DNA of 64,000 nucleotides, taken from Duganella sp. BJB476 (GTDB lineage: Bacteria > Pseudomonadota > Gammaproteobacteria > Burkholderiales > Burkholderiaceae_D). The position numbers and the translations under genes are program-made. Shown here piece after piece: positions 35,394 through 43,885 of this stretch. Position 1 is the stretch's first letter. Each line of letters begins with the position of its first letter. The notes below the pieces were generated by a model. That model saw nothing but the letters and a program-made list of their open reading frames with translations, was not told where the DNA came from and did no database searches. The stretch covers positions 124,001-188,000 of the forward strand of contig NZ_QVIO01000006.1 in the NCBI RefSeq assembly GCF_003416895.1. The letters are read 5' to 3'.

Positions 35394-35939
35394 ATGCAGA
35401 GAGTAATTCCCGCGCGCGAGCGCACAGTGCTGGCGGTGACCGGGACGTCGGGCAGCGGCAAGACCACGCTGCTGGAGTTTCTGATCGCCGGGCTGGCCGC
35501 GCAGGGCTTGAAAGTCAATGTCGTCAAGCACAGCCACCACGACCTGGAGCTGGAGCCGCCGCACAAGGACAGTTCCCGCCTGCGCCGGGCCGGCGCGGCC
35601 GAGGTGATGGTGGCGTCGCCGTTCCGGGTGGCGATCGTGCGCGAATTGCGCGGCGCGCCCGAGCCGTCGCTGGATGAGCAGCTGGACCGTCTCGCCCCCG
35701 CCGACCTGACCCTGCTGGAAGGCTTCAAGTCCTATCCGGTGGCCAAGCTGGAGGTGTATCGCACCGCGACCGGCAAGCCGCCGCTGTATCCCAACGATGA
35801 TTGCGTGATCGCGGTCGCCTCCGACCAGCCGGCGCCGGCGGATTTGCGGCCCGGCCTGGCCTGGCTGGACCTGAACCAGCCGCAGGCCGTGCTGGCCTGG
35901 TTGGGCGGCCATCTGAAAAAAGTTTCAGCCAACGCCTAA
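35394..35939 (+). CDS. mobB: Molybdopterin-guanine dinucleotide biosynthesis protein B
   Basis: 181 residues. P-loop GTPase used to help MobA attach GMP to molybdopterin. Walker A GTSGSGKTT at 17-25, KVNVVKHSHHDLELE as the conserved His-rich segment after strand 2, DSSRLRRAGAAEVMVASP, and DLTLLEGFKSYP as the conserved Glu-Gly switch. Stands alone between a small membrane-protein gene and yjfB; moaA/moeA/mobA are not in the window. Confidence 0.93.
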   Translation: MQRVIPARERTVLAVTGTSGSGKTTLLEFLIAGLAAQGLKVNVVKHSHHDLELEPPHKDSSRLRRAGAAEVMVASPFRVAIVRELRGAPEPSLDEQLDRLAPADLTLLEGFKSYPVAKLEVYRTATGKPPLYPNDDCVIAVASDQPAPADLRPGLAWLDLNQPQAVLAWLGGHLKKVSANA

Positions 35940-35992
35940 AGTTACGCCCGGAACGTCCGTAAATAAAGTGATACGCCTTACTGGAGAATCAC

Positions 35993-36193
35993 ATGGACGT
36001 TTCAGGTATTGCTCAAACGGCAACCACGATTGCAGACACCGGCACCAAGCAGGCGGTCGGCATCGCGGTATTGAAAAAAGCCCAGGATATCCAGGCGTCG
36101 AGCGCGGCTGCCCTGATCGAGGCGATTCCTCCGGTGCCATCGGCGCCGAATCTGCCTTCGCATCTCGGCAACACCATCAACACGACTGCCTGA
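35993..36193 (+). CDS. YjfB family putative motility protein
   Basis: 66 residues, matching the YjfB family pattern: MDVSGIAQTATTIAD, then QAVGIAVLKKAQDIQASSAA and a C-terminal LPSHLGNTINTTA. Such proteins are widely found with flagellar genes and are called putative motility proteins; no biochemical role is established. Start has ACTGGAGAATCAC upstream. Single gene, with a long non-coding stretch after it. Confidence 0.8.
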   Translation: MDVSGIAQTATTIADTGTKQAVGIAVLKKAQDIQASSAAALIEAIPPVPSAPNLPSHLGNTINTTA

Positions 36194-36481
36194 ACGGCAT
36201 CGCCGCGGCCCGCCAGGCGCCGCGTGAACGCTCTGCGCGCCGGCCGGTGTGCAGCGTGCCGGCGTGTGTTCGCGCCCGGCATTCCCCTCCCGAATTGAAT
36301 CCTGTCAACAGAATGATGCAGAGTCGCGTTATTGCTGGTACGCTGCTTCTGCTTGAAGATCTTGCGAAAAAAAATTCTGAAAAAAAGTGTAAGGCTGGAG
36401 CGCTGTTTGCCGACTACCGTACAGTTGCAGACGATTTTCGTTGCACGTTGAACTTAACTTCCATCATTGAGGAGACTTACC
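36194..36481 (+). other. Leader region of the bufferin cassette
   Basis: 288 bases with no gene. Contains a CGCCGGC...GCCGGCG dyad near the left end that may end the yjfB transcript, an A-rich stretch at 36367-36386, and the ECF-like promoter. GGAG lies just before the bufA start. Confidence 0.5.
36388..36416 (+). promoter_or_regulatory. Predicted ECF-sigma promoter of the DUF2282 cassette
   Basis: TGTAAGG at 36388-36394, 16-base spacer, CGACTA at 36411-36416. It has the ECF form (xGTAAxx-N16-CGxCTx) and leaves a 65-base leader. DUF2282/DUF692 operons are commonly under ECF factors (SigF in Caulobacter). No ECF sigma/anti-sigma pair is in the window. Confidence 0.5.
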
Positions 36482-36754
36482 ATGAATAAACGTCAAGCCC
36501 TGATCGCCGCCGCCCTGGCCACCGTATGCGCCGCTTCCGTCGGCACCGCTTCCGCCGCGACCGCGTCGGCATCCGCTGAAAAAGAGAAATGCTTCGGCAT
36601 CGCCAAGGCAGGCCAGAACGATTGCGCCGCCGCCAACGGTGCGCACTCCTGCGCCGGCCAGTCGAAGACCGACAACGGCGCCGCCGAGTGGAAATATGTG
36701 GCCAAGGGCACTTGCGAAAAAGCCGGCGGCAAAACCGCAGCGCCAGCCAAGTAA
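36482..36754 (+). CDS. DUF2282 bufferin-type precursor peptide
   Basis: 90 residues, GGAG upstream of ATG 36482. Signal peptide about 1-25 (ASVGTASA), so the mature peptide is exported. The DUF2282 core has four cysteines: C37 (EKCFG), C48 (QNDCAA), C57 (HSCAGQ) and C78 (KGTCEK), the pattern of BufA1-type bufferins. In Caulobacter such cysteines are converted to thiooxazole-type rings or form disulfides, and the peptide binds copper. A C-terminal AGGKTAAPAK tail follows. It is followed by the modifying enzyme, so this is the substrate gene of the cassette. Copper binding is inferred from the family, not seen. Confidence 0.88.
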   Translation: MNKRQALIAAALATVCAASVGTASAATASASAEKEKCFGIAKAGQNDCAAANGAHSCAGQSKTDNGAAEWKYVAKGTCEKAGGKTAAPAK

Positions 36755-36777
36755 TCGCAGCCGGCGGTCGCGGAGCC

Positions 36778-38436
36778 ATGTCCTTGCCCGGTCCAGCGCA
36801 GTCTTTGCCGGGCGTGGGCGTGGGGCTGAGGGCTCCGCATTACCGCCAGTTTATCGAGCAGCGGCCACGCGCCGCCTGGCTCGAAGTCCATACCGAAAAT
36901 TACCTCGATCAAGCCGGCTGGGACTGGCACGTGTTGCAGCAATTGCGGCACGATTATCCGATCAGCCTGCATGGCGTCGGGCTCGGACTGGGCTCGGCGC
37001 GCGGCTTTTCCGACCATCATCTGGAGCGCGTGCGCGCCCTGGTGGAGCGGGTGGAGCCCATGCTGGTGTCCGAACATCTGTGCTGGGGCGCCGTCGGCGA
37101 CCGGCAACTCAACGATCTTTTACCGCTGACCCTGGACCAGGCCGCGCTCGACCTGCTGTGCGCGCGCGTGAGCCGCGTGCAGGACACGCTCAAGCGCCAG
37201 CTGTTGCTGGAAAACGTGTCGACCTATGTGCGCTTCCGGCGCGACGCCATGAGCGAGGCGGAATTCATGGCGGCCTTGGCGGCGCGCACCGGCTGCGGGC
37301 TGCTGCTGGACATTAACAACCTGTACGTCAATCAATGCAACCATGGCGAGGACGCGCTGGCCGCGCTGGCCGCGATCCGGCCCGGCATGGTGGGCGAGAT
37401 GCATTTGGCCGGCCATCTGGTGACGCCGCAGGCGGTGATCGACCATCATGGCGACACGGTGGCCGAGCCGGTCTGGCGCCTGTACGAGGCGGCCTTGCAG
37501 CGCTTCGGCGCGCTGCCGACCTTGATCGAGTGGGATACCGATATTCCCGAACTGAGCGTGCTGCTGGGCGAGGCGGAAAAGGCTGATTTGATGCAGCGCC
37601 GCCATGCTGCGATTGCCGTGGCCGCTGCGCCGCGCGCGGCCGTGCCGGCGGACCACGTGGCGGACCAGCAGGCGCCGGCGCTGGCCGCCAGCCAGCAAGT
37701 GTTCGCCGACGCGCTGTTCGACGCGCGACTGACGCCGGCGGCGCTGGCGCTGTTCAAGGGCGAACACAAGGAACACCGCTACGCGCTGTATCGCGGCAAC
37801 CTCAGCGCCAGCTGGAGCAAGGTGCTGGGGGAGGCCTATCCAGTGATCCAGATGCTGGTGGGCGAAGAATTCTTCGGCGGCCTGGCGCAGGCTTACGGCC
37901 ATGCCCATCCTTCCGACAGCGGCGACCTGAACCGCTTCGGCGCGCACTTCGGCGCCTTCCTGCGCGCCTTCCCGCATGTGGCCGACTACCCGTATTTGCC
38001 GGACATGGCGGCGCTGGAGTGGACCCTGCACCGCGCCCACTACGCGCCCTCGGCCGACGGCGTGACGGCGCAGCAGATGGCGGCGCTGACGCCGGAACAG
38101 ATCGAAACGGCGCGGCTGCAACTGCATCCGGCCTGCACGCTGCTGGCGTCGGAGTGGGCGACGGTCGCGCTGTGGCAGGCGCACCAGCCCGGCAGCGGCG
38201 TGCCGTTCCCGGACGAGCTGGCGGCGCCGGGCTACGGACTGGTCACGCGGCCGCACTGGAAAACCCGGGTCCTGCCGCTGAGCGCGGCCAGCCATGCGGC
38301 GCTGTCGGTGCTGGTGGCCGGCGGCGCGCTGGGTGAGGCGCTGGACGCGGCCTTCGAGCGTGACGATGACTACGACTTCGCCGCCAATTTGCGGCAGTGG
38401 ATAGATTTCGCCTTGATTGTCAGGATAGACGCCTAG
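36778..38436 (+). CDS. DUF692-DUF2063 fusion: bufferin-modifying enzyme joined to its partner protein
   Basis: 552 residues from ATG 36778 (23 bases after bufA stop). Residues ~12-275 are a DUF692 TIM barrel, the multinuclear iron enzyme that oxidises peptide cysteines (MbnB/BufB family). Likely metal ligands all present: H38/E40 (EVHTEN), H65 (LHGVG), E99-H100 (SEHLCWG), E145-N146, D178/N180, E207/H209 (GEMHLAGH), D222-H224, E251 (IEWDTD). After an Ala-rich linker (~277-300) comes a DUF2063 domain (~302-545): FDARLTPAALALFKG, YALYRGNLSASWSKVL, YPVIQMLVGEEFFGGLA, YPYLPDMAALEWTLHRA. DUF2063 (BufC/HvfC) is normally a separate partner that presents the precursor. Here both are one continuous frame with no stop or frameshift. 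Confidence 0.92.
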   Translation: MSLPGPAQSLPGVGVGLRAPHYRQFIEQRPRAAWLEVHTENYLDQAGWDWHVLQQLRHDYPISLHGVGLGLGSARGFSDHHLERVRALVERVEPMLVSEHLCWGAVGDRQLNDLLPLTLDQAALDLLCARVSRVQDTLKRQLLLENVSTYVRFRRDAMSEAEFMAALAARTGCGLLLDINNLYVNQCNHGEDALAALAAIRPGMVGEMHLAGHLVTPQAVIDHHGDTVAEPVWRLYEAALQRFGALPTLIEWDTDIPELSVLLGEAEKADLMQRRHAAIAVAAAPRAAVPADHVADQQAPALAASQQVFADALFDARLTPAALALFKGEHKEHRYALYRGNLSASWSKVLGEAYPVIQMLVGEEFFGGLAQAYGHAHPSDSGDLNRFGAHFGAFLRAFPHVADYPYLPDMAALEWTLHRAHYAPSADGVTAQQMAALTPEQIETARLQLHPACTLLASEWATVALWQAHQPGSGVPFPDELAAPGYGLVTRPHWKTRVLPLSAASHAALSVLVAGGALGEALDAAFERDDDYDFAANLRQWIDFALIVRIDA

Positions 38437-38466
38437 CGGCGACTAACTAATTTTGAAAGCGCAAAG

Positions 38467-38931
38467 ATGAAAACTATCCTCGGACTGCACCAACAATTAT
38501 CCCGCTACGACGCGGCGCTGACCGCCTGGGGCGGTTCACTGATGAGCCTGGCGCTGCGCTGGTATGTGGGCTGGCAATTCTTCAAGGCCGGCCTGGTCAA
38601 GGTCGGCGACTGGAGCGCGACGCTGGCGCTGTTCCACGACGAGTACATGGTGCCGCTGCTGCCGCCCGACCTGGCGGCCTATTTCGGCGCGGCCGGCGAA
38701 CTGGCGCTGCCGCTGCTGCTGTGGGTGGGATTGGTGTCGCGGCCGGCGGCGCTGGCGCTGTTCCTGGTGAATGCGATGGCGGTGATTTCCTACCCGCAGC
38801 TGTTGAGCTTTGAATGCCCGGCCGCGATCAACGACCATTTCTACTGGGGCGCGATGCTGCTGGCGCTGGTGGCCTTTGGTCCGGGTAAATTTTCGCTGGA
38901 TGCGTGGCTGGCCGGCCGCCGGGCGGCCTAG
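38467..38931 (+). CDS. DoxX family membrane protein of the bufferin cassette
   Basis: 154 residues with four predicted membrane helices: SLALRWYVGWQFFKAGLVKV near 27-46, then ~72-92 (LALPLLLWVGLVS), ~95-113, and ~125-145. The RWYVG..F..G pattern is DoxX/DoxD. DoxX genes recur at the end of DUF2282-DUF692-DUF2063 operons, where a redox role linked to the respiratory chain is suspected. Starts 30 bases after the fusion gene. The stop overlaps the convergent gene's stop by four bases. Confidence 0.85.
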   Translation: MKTILGLHQQLSRYDAALTAWGGSLMSLALRWYVGWQFFKAGLVKVGDWSATLALFHDEYMVPLLPPDLAAYFGAAGELALPLLLWVGLVSRPAALALFLVNAMAVISYPQLLSFECPAAINDHFYWGAMLLALVAFGPGKFSLDAWLAGRRAA

Positions 38932-39218
38932 CCCGGGCGGAAGGCGCGCAGGATTTTCGCTTCGCCGGTCAGGTCCTGGTGCAGGCGGTTGGCGGCGGCG
39001 GTCAGCTCGATCATGCGGTTGAGCTGGGTGTCTTCGAAGCGCGCCAGTTCTTCGGTGGCGGTCAGCAGCGCCTGCGCCAGCTTGGCGCGGGCCGCCTGGT
39101 ACAGCGCGCCGTTGTACTGGTCTGTGTTCTTGAGCAACTCCTCGGCGTTTTCGATCACTTGCCGCAGGTCGTCGAGCAGGCGTTCCTGCGTTTGCATATT
39201 GTGTTCAGGATCGTCCAT
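38928..39218 (-). CDS. DUF883-like (ElaB/YqjD) protein without the usual membrane anchor
   Basis: 96 residues from ATG 39218, preceded by GGGGAACG; an upstream ATG at 39254 would add 12 unlikely residues. Amphipathic helices ERLLDDLRQVIENAEELLKN and TATEELARFEDTQLNRMIEL match the start of DUF883/ElaB ribosome-binding stress proteins. The family normally ends in a helix with a GVGLLLGLLLGRR type anchor; here it ends LHQDLTGEAKILRAFRPG. So it is either a divergent soluble member or only superficially similar. Confidence 0.55.
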   Translation of the reverse strand: MDDPEHNMQTQERLLDDLRQVIENAEELLKNTDQYNGALYQAARAKLAQALLTATEELARFEDTQLNRMIELTAAANRLHQDLTGEAKILRAFRPG

Positions 39219-39374
39219 GACGTTCCCCTGGTCATAAGAAAACTGGTTGAACAAGCCGGGTAGCAGGCCATCCCAATATATCGGCGGTCAGGTCCGCCGG
39301 TTTGCGTTGGATCAAACGCGCCCACCCGTCCTGACTCTCAGCTTAGATCGTTATTGCCCAAATGCAAGACCAAT

Positions 39375-39593
39375 TCACGCGCCCTCGACGCTGATGCGGA
39401 TGTCGCCCACGCTCACTTGCTGGCCGGCGCGGATCTTGGCGGTCTTGCGCAATTCCTGCTTGCCGTCGACCTTGACGCCGCCGCCGGCGACCAGCATCTT
39501 GCCGGCGCCGCCGCTATCGCACAGGCCAACCAGCTTGAGCAGTTGATTCAGCTCAACAAACTCCCCGCTCAATTCAAAACTTACTTTCTGCAT
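39375..39593 (-). CDS. S4-domain RNA-binding protein (YbcJ-like)
   Basis: 72 residues, a stand-alone S4 domain: EFVELNQLLKLVGLCDSGGA, KMLVAGGGVKVDGKQELRKT, then KIRAGQQVSVGDIRISVE. The pattern G-x-V-x-V-D/N-G with a following basic stretch is the S4 RNA-binding loop. Homologs bind rRNA or structured RNA. Single gene. Confidence 0.88.
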   Translation of the reverse strand: MQKVSFELSGEFVELNQLLKLVGLCDSGGAGKMLVAGGGVKVDGKQELRKTAKIRAGQQVSVGDIRISVEGA

Positions 39594-39784
39594 TTTATCC
39601 TCTGTTGCTATGATGTGAAATCGGCGCCGCCGCTTACTTTCAGTAGTGTAGCGGCATTCCGACAGGGCCGCAGTTTACTCCACGAATCCCGCACGGTTGA
39701 GGTTGCCGTCTGGAAAAAAAGTTGCTATCCTGAGTTAACTGCTGAATATTTGTGCAGCATGGTTTGCTCTCAGTGAGTTGCATC

Positions 39785-40705
39785 ATGAATAAGCTCTACT
39801 GGCCAGTCGCAGTCCTGATTTGTCCGCTTTCCGGCTTGGCGGGCGCCGCCACATCCGATCCCTTTTCCCTGCAAAAACCGCCGCCCGCGTTTGAAAAACG
39901 GGCCAATTCGTCCTTGCTGTTCGAGGCGGCGGACCGGCAGCTGGCGCTCAGCGAGCAGCTGCAGAGCGACGCCGCGCCGCGCTATGGCGCCGCCTACAGC
40001 GGCGGGCCGCGGCTGCACTTCGGCGCCTTGCCGGACAACCTGGCGCTGCTCGATCCGCTGGGGCCCATGCTCAACGAGTACAGCAAGCGTTTCCTCACCA
40101 GCGCGGATTTTGAAAAGAAAATGGGACGTGCGGTCGGCATCCTGACCATCGGTGTGTTGCGCGAGACCGGTTCGGCGCTGGGCTCGCAGCAGTCGCCGGC
40201 GCTGGCCATGAACACCCGGCCGACCACCACCTTCACCTCGCTGTCGCTGGGTTATGCGCTCAGCTCGCGCAGCGCGCTGATGTTGATGGCGTCCTACGGC
40301 AAGACCGAGGGCATCGGCAATCCCGACAGCCTGATCGCGCAAGTGTCGTCGGTGCGGACGATGGCGTTCAGTGTGGGCTTGTCGACGCGCGAGGTGTTCA
40401 ACAGCCATGACCGCTTTGCGGTGACCCTGTCGGTGCCGGCCAAGGTGCGTTCTGGCACGCTGCAATACAGCGGCTCCGCGCCGCAGTCCGGCGACCCGGG
40501 CGCGCCGGCCTTCGGCGCGCCGACCCTGAACCTGCGGCCGACCGCCACCGAGCGCGACCTGGAGTTCGGCTACACCACCTCGTTCGGCCGCGATGGCCGT
40601 GGGGGCAAGTTGACCGGCGCGGTGATGTGGCGGGTCAATCCCGGCCACGACGCCAACGCCCGGCCAGACTGGCTGACCGGGGTGCGCTACTCCTACGGCT
40701 TTTAG
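39785..40705 (+). CDS. Exported putative outer-membrane beta-barrel protein
   Basis: 306 residues from ATG 39785; signal peptide about 1-21 (LSGLAGA). A hydrophilic start is followed from about residue 115 by amphipathic strands (ILTIGVLRETGSALGS, FTSLSLGYALSSRSALMLMA, RTMAFSVGLSTREVFN, RFAVTLSVPAKVRSGTL) and the C-terminus LTGVRYSYGF ends in Phe, as in beta-barrels and autotransporter-like domains. No known family. Convergent with fumC, their stops overlapping by four bases. Confidence 0.62.
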   Translation: MNKLYWPVAVLICPLSGLAGAATSDPFSLQKPPPAFEKRANSSLLFEAADRQLALSEQLQSDAAPRYGAAYSGGPRLHFGALPDNLALLDPLGPMLNEYSKRFLTSADFEKKMGRAVGILTIGVLRETGSALGSQQSPALAMNTRPTTTFTSLSLGYALSSRSALMLMASYGKTEGIGNPDSLIAQVSSVRTMAFSVGLSTREVFNSHDRFAVTLSVPAKVRSGTLQYSGSAPQSGDPGAPAFGAPTLNLRPTATERDLEFGYTTSFGRDGRGGKLTGAVMWRVNPGHDANARPDWLTGVRYSYGF

Positions 40706-42099
40706 CCCTTGGCGCCGGGACGGGTCATGTCCAGCGGCACGATCCATTGCTCGAACTGCCCGGCGCTGACGTAGCCCAGCGCCAGCGCGGCTTCCTTCAA
40801 CGTCGTCCCTTCGTGCTGCGCCTGCTTGGCGATGGTGGCGGCCTTGTCGTAGCCGATGTGCGGCGCCAGCGCGGTGACCAGCATCAGCGAACGTTCCATC
40901 AGCTCGGCGATGCGGCCGAGGTTGGGCTCTATGCCGTGCACGCAATGTTGCTCGAAGCTGCGCATGCCGTCGGCCAGCAGGCGCGCGCTTTGCAGGAAGT
41001 TGTGGGCGATCAGCGGCTTGTAGACGTTGAGCTCGAAGTTGCCGGAGGCGCCGCCGATGGTGATGGCGACGTCGTTGCCGAACACCTGGCAGCACAGCAT
41101 GGTGAGCGCTTCGCACTGGGTGGGATTGACCTTGCCCGGCATGATGGAGCTGCCCGGCTCGTTTTCCGGGATGCTGATCTCGCCCAGGCCGGAGCGCGGG
41201 CCCGACGCCATCCAGCGCACGTCGTTGGCGATTTTCATCAGCGCGGCGGCCAGGGTTTTGAGCGCGCCGTGGGCCGACAGCAGGGCGTCGTGGCCGGCCA
41301 GCGCGGCGAATTTGTTGTCGGCGCTGCGGAAGGGCAGGGCCAGCGTGTGCTCCAGCTCGGCGGCGATGCGGTGCGCGTATTCGGGGTGCGCGTTGAGGCC
41401 GGTGCCGACCGCCGTGCCGCCGGCCGCCAGTTGCAGCACGCCGGGCAGGGCGGTGCTGATGGCGCGCTCGGCGAAGTCGAGGTGGGCAACGTAGCCGGAA
41501 AATTCCTGGCCCAGGGTCAGCGGCGTGGCGTCCTGCAGGTGGGTGCGGCCGATCTTGACGATGTCGGCAAACGCCTCGGCCTTGGCGTGCAGGCTGTCGC
41601 GCAGCGCGCGCAGCGCCGGCAGCACCTGGTTGGCCAGCGCCTGGGCGGCGGCCACGTGGATGGCGGTGGGGAAGATGTCGTTCGACGACTGGCCCTTGTT
41701 GACGTCGTCGTTGGGGTGCAGCTTGCGGCCTTCGCCGCGCACGCCGCCCATCAGCTCGGAGCCGCGGTTGGCCAGCACTTCGTTCATGTTCATGTTGGAC
41801 TGGGTGCCGGAGCCGGTCTGCCAGACGGCCAGCGGGAACTCGGTCGGGTGCTTGTCGGCCAGCACTTCGTCGGCGGCCTGGGTGATGGCGATGGCCTTGG
41901 CGCCTTCGAGCAGGCCCAGGTCCAGGTTGACGCGGGCGGCGGCGCGCTTGACGCTGGCCAGCGCGTGGATCAGCTCCGGCGCCATGCGCTCGGTGGAGAT
42001 GTGGAAGTGTTCCAGCGAGCGCTGGGTTTGCGCGCCCCACAACTGGTGGTCGGGGACGTCGATCGGGCCAAAACTGTCACGTTCACTTCTGGTGTTCAT
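40702..42099 (-). CDS. fumC: Class II fumarate hydratase
   Basis: 465 residues from ATG 42099 (AAGGAAAAACC before it); a ten-codon upstream extension is not family-like. Converts fumarate and malate in the TCA cycle and needs no iron, so it works under oxidative stress. Motifs: WQTGSGTQSNMNMNEVLANR (20), HPNDDVNKGQSSND, GRTHLQDATPLTLGQE and the signature GSSIMPGKVNP near 317-327. Length is typical. Transcribed alone. Confidence 0.97.
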   Translation of the reverse strand: MNTRSERDSFGPIDVPDHQLWGAQTQRSLEHFHISTERMAPELIHALASVKRAAARVNLDLGLLEGAKAIAITQAADEVLADKHPTEFPLAVWQTGSGTQSNMNMNEVLANRGSELMGGVRGEGRKLHPNDDVNKGQSSNDIFPTAIHVAAAQALANQVLPALRALRDSLHAKAEAFADIVKIGRTHLQDATPLTLGQEFSGYVAHLDFAERAISTALPGVLQLAAGGTAVGTGLNAHPEYAHRIAAELEHTLALPFRSADNKFAALAGHDALLSAHGALKTLAAALMKIANDVRWMASGPRSGLGEISIPENEPGSSIMPGKVNPTQCEALTMLCCQVFGNDVAITIGGASGNFELNVYKPLIAHNFLQSARLLADGMRSFEQHCVHGIEPNLGRIAELMERSLMLVTALAPHIGYDKAATIAKQAQHEGTTLKEAALALGYVSAGQFEQWIVPLDMTRPGAKG

Positions 42100-42253
42100 G
42101 GTTTTTCCTTTGGGCGGGGAGGCAATCATGTGTGTTTGCTAAGTGCCTGCCAGTGTAGCGCAGTCCTGAAAAATTAACCTAGGGCTACAAAACCGGGAAA
42201 ATCAGCCGTTATAGCTGATACACTTTAAGAATTCGCGTCCAAGCGACCCCGAC

Positions 42254-43795
42254 ATGCAGCGCACACCATTCCTGACCACGATCTTTGCTTGCGCCGGCGC
42301 GTTGCTGCTGGCGGCCGCCGCGCCGGCGGCGGAACTGGGCGATATCGCCGTGCGTTCCTACATCGGCCAGCCGCTGGCGGCCGATATCGAGCTGGTGCAG
42401 CTGGCGCCGGACGAGGTGTCGGCCCTGCAGGTCCGGCTGGCGCAGCAGGATGTGTTTCGCGGCGCCAATATCAGCATGAATCCCGCGCTGGCCTCGCTGC
42501 ACCTGTCGGTGGTGCGGCGCGATGGCCGGCAGTTCCTGCATGTCACGACCACCCGCGCGATCGATGCCGAGTATGTGCATTTGTTCCTGGAGCTGAGCGC
42601 TGCCGGGCGCCAGGATGTGCGCGCGGCGACCGTGTGGCTGCAGGCGGATCCGAATCCGGCGCCGCCGCCACCGCCGGCCATGACGGCGGCGCAGGCGGCG
42701 GCGTTGGCGCGGGCGGAGCGGGCGGCCAGGGAGGCGGCTTTGGCACCGGCGCCGGTCGCCGCAGCGGAGGCGCCGGCCGTGGCGCCGGTGCGGGACCGGA
42801 CGCGGCCAGCGCCGATGCCGGCGGCGCATGAATCCGAAGTGGGCGAGCCGGCTGGTTTGCGGACGGCGCCGGCGCGGCGGCTGTCGCCGGCGGTGCGGAA
42901 TTTGCCGGAGCGCATAGCCGACGCGATGGGCTCGACGCCGCGCCTGCCGCCACATCCTGCGCCGGCCAAGCCGTCGGCCAGCAGCGAAGCGGCGCAGGCT
43001 GACGGCGGCGTGCCGCTGGGCGTGGCGCAGGCTTTGTTGCCCCTGGCGCCGTTGCCGCTGCCTAAGGGCGTGAAGCGGCCTGCGGCTCCGGCCGCTTGCA
43101 CTCCGTCCGGCATGAGTGCGAAAGAATGCGCGGCGCTGGATACGCACAGTGTGGAATTGTCCAGCAAGCTCGTCGAGCTGGAGGGCAAGGTGAAGGTGCT
43201 GCAAGGGGCGTTGGCCGCGAAAGGCGGGGCGGCCACTGCGGCGGCGCCGGCTGCGTTGCCGTCTTCTGCGTCGGCGGGGACGCATGGCGGCGCGGCAAGT
43301 GGCGGGGCTGCGGCTGGGCATGCAGCGGCCGCTTCGGCGGCGCATGCAGCGTCGGTTCAGGCAGCGGCAGCATCGGCTGTGCCAGCCGTGCCGGCCGCTG
43401 AGCATGGCGCGCCGGCATCAGCATCGGCATCGGCTTCTGCTGCGAGCGCGGCGGCGGCCAGTTCGTCGGCGTCCGGCGGGGCGGCATCGGCATCCGCATC
43501 CGCGGAGGCATCGGTGCCGGTCAAGAAGGTGCGCGTGTTGCCCAAGCTGAAGTACAAAAAGGAAAAACCGCCGGAGCCGGCTGCCAGCAATCTGCCGCTG
43601 ATCGCCGCTGGCGCGGGCGCGCTGGCCTTGTTGCTGGGGGGCGGCGGCTACTTCTACCTGCGCAAGAAACGCGGCAGCGGGCCGCTGAAAATCTGGCAGG
43701 GATTCCGCAAGAAAAAGCCGGCCGGCGAGGGCGAGCCGCCTGTGGAGGCGCCGCCGCTGCACGAAGTCACGCCGGAATCAATGATGCAGCAGTAA
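42254..43795 (+). CDS. FimV/HubP-like protein, short form
   Basis: 513 residues. Signal peptide ~1-26 (AAAAPAA). The FimV N-terminal domain follows: ELGDIAVRSYIGQPLAADIE, then VVRRDGRQFLHVTTTRAID and VHLFLELSA. A very Ala-rich low-complexity middle (about 130-430) includes a short coiled-coil segment LSSKLVELEGKVKVLQGAL, then a membrane helix AAGAGALALLLGGGGYFYL with KKR after it. FimV/HubP helps place polar machinery such as type IV pili. LysM and TPR domains of full-length FimV are missing, so it is a short or divergent form. Confidence 0.78.
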   Translation: MQRTPFLTTIFACAGALLLAAAAPAAELGDIAVRSYIGQPLAADIELVQLAPDEVSALQVRLAQQDVFRGANISMNPALASLHLSVVRRDGRQFLHVTTTRAIDAEYVHLFLELSAAGRQDVRAATVWLQADPNPAPPPPPAMTAAQAAALARAERAAREAALAPAPVAAAEAPAVAPVRDRTRPAPMPAAHESEVGEPAGLRTAPARRLSPAVRNLPERIADAMGSTPRLPPHPAPAKPSASSEAAQADGGVPLGVAQALLPLAPLPLPKGVKRPAAPAACTPSGMSAKECAALDTHSVELSSKLVELEGKVKVLQGALAAKGGAATAAAPAALPSSASAGTHGGAASGGAAAGHAAAASAAHAASVQAAAASAVPAVPAAEHGAPASASASASAASAAAASSSASGGAASASASAEASVPVKKVRVLPKLKYKKEKPPEPAASNLPLIAAGAGALALLLGGGGYFYLRKKRGSGPLKIWQGFRKKKPAGEGEPPVEAPPLHEVTPESMMQQ

Positions 43796-43816
43796 TAAGT
43801 ATATAACTGCACGCTC

Positions 43817-43846
43817 TTATCGAGGCCAGGCAATCTGGGGTATAGT
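43817..43846 (+). promoter_or_regulatory. Possible promoter of the aminotransferase gene
   Basis: TTATCG at 43817-43822, 18-base spacer, TATAGT at 43841-43846, 40 bases upstream of the start. The -10 is good, the -35 weak. Confidence 0.4.
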
Positions 43847-43885
43847 ATTCGACGCCCACCGTCTTCCCCATACTGAAAGAGCGCT

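Noticed and set aside
35968..36489. 173-codon frame spanning yjfB and the bufferin leader
   Set aside because: Different frame from yjfB, covers the ECF-like promoter, biased composition.
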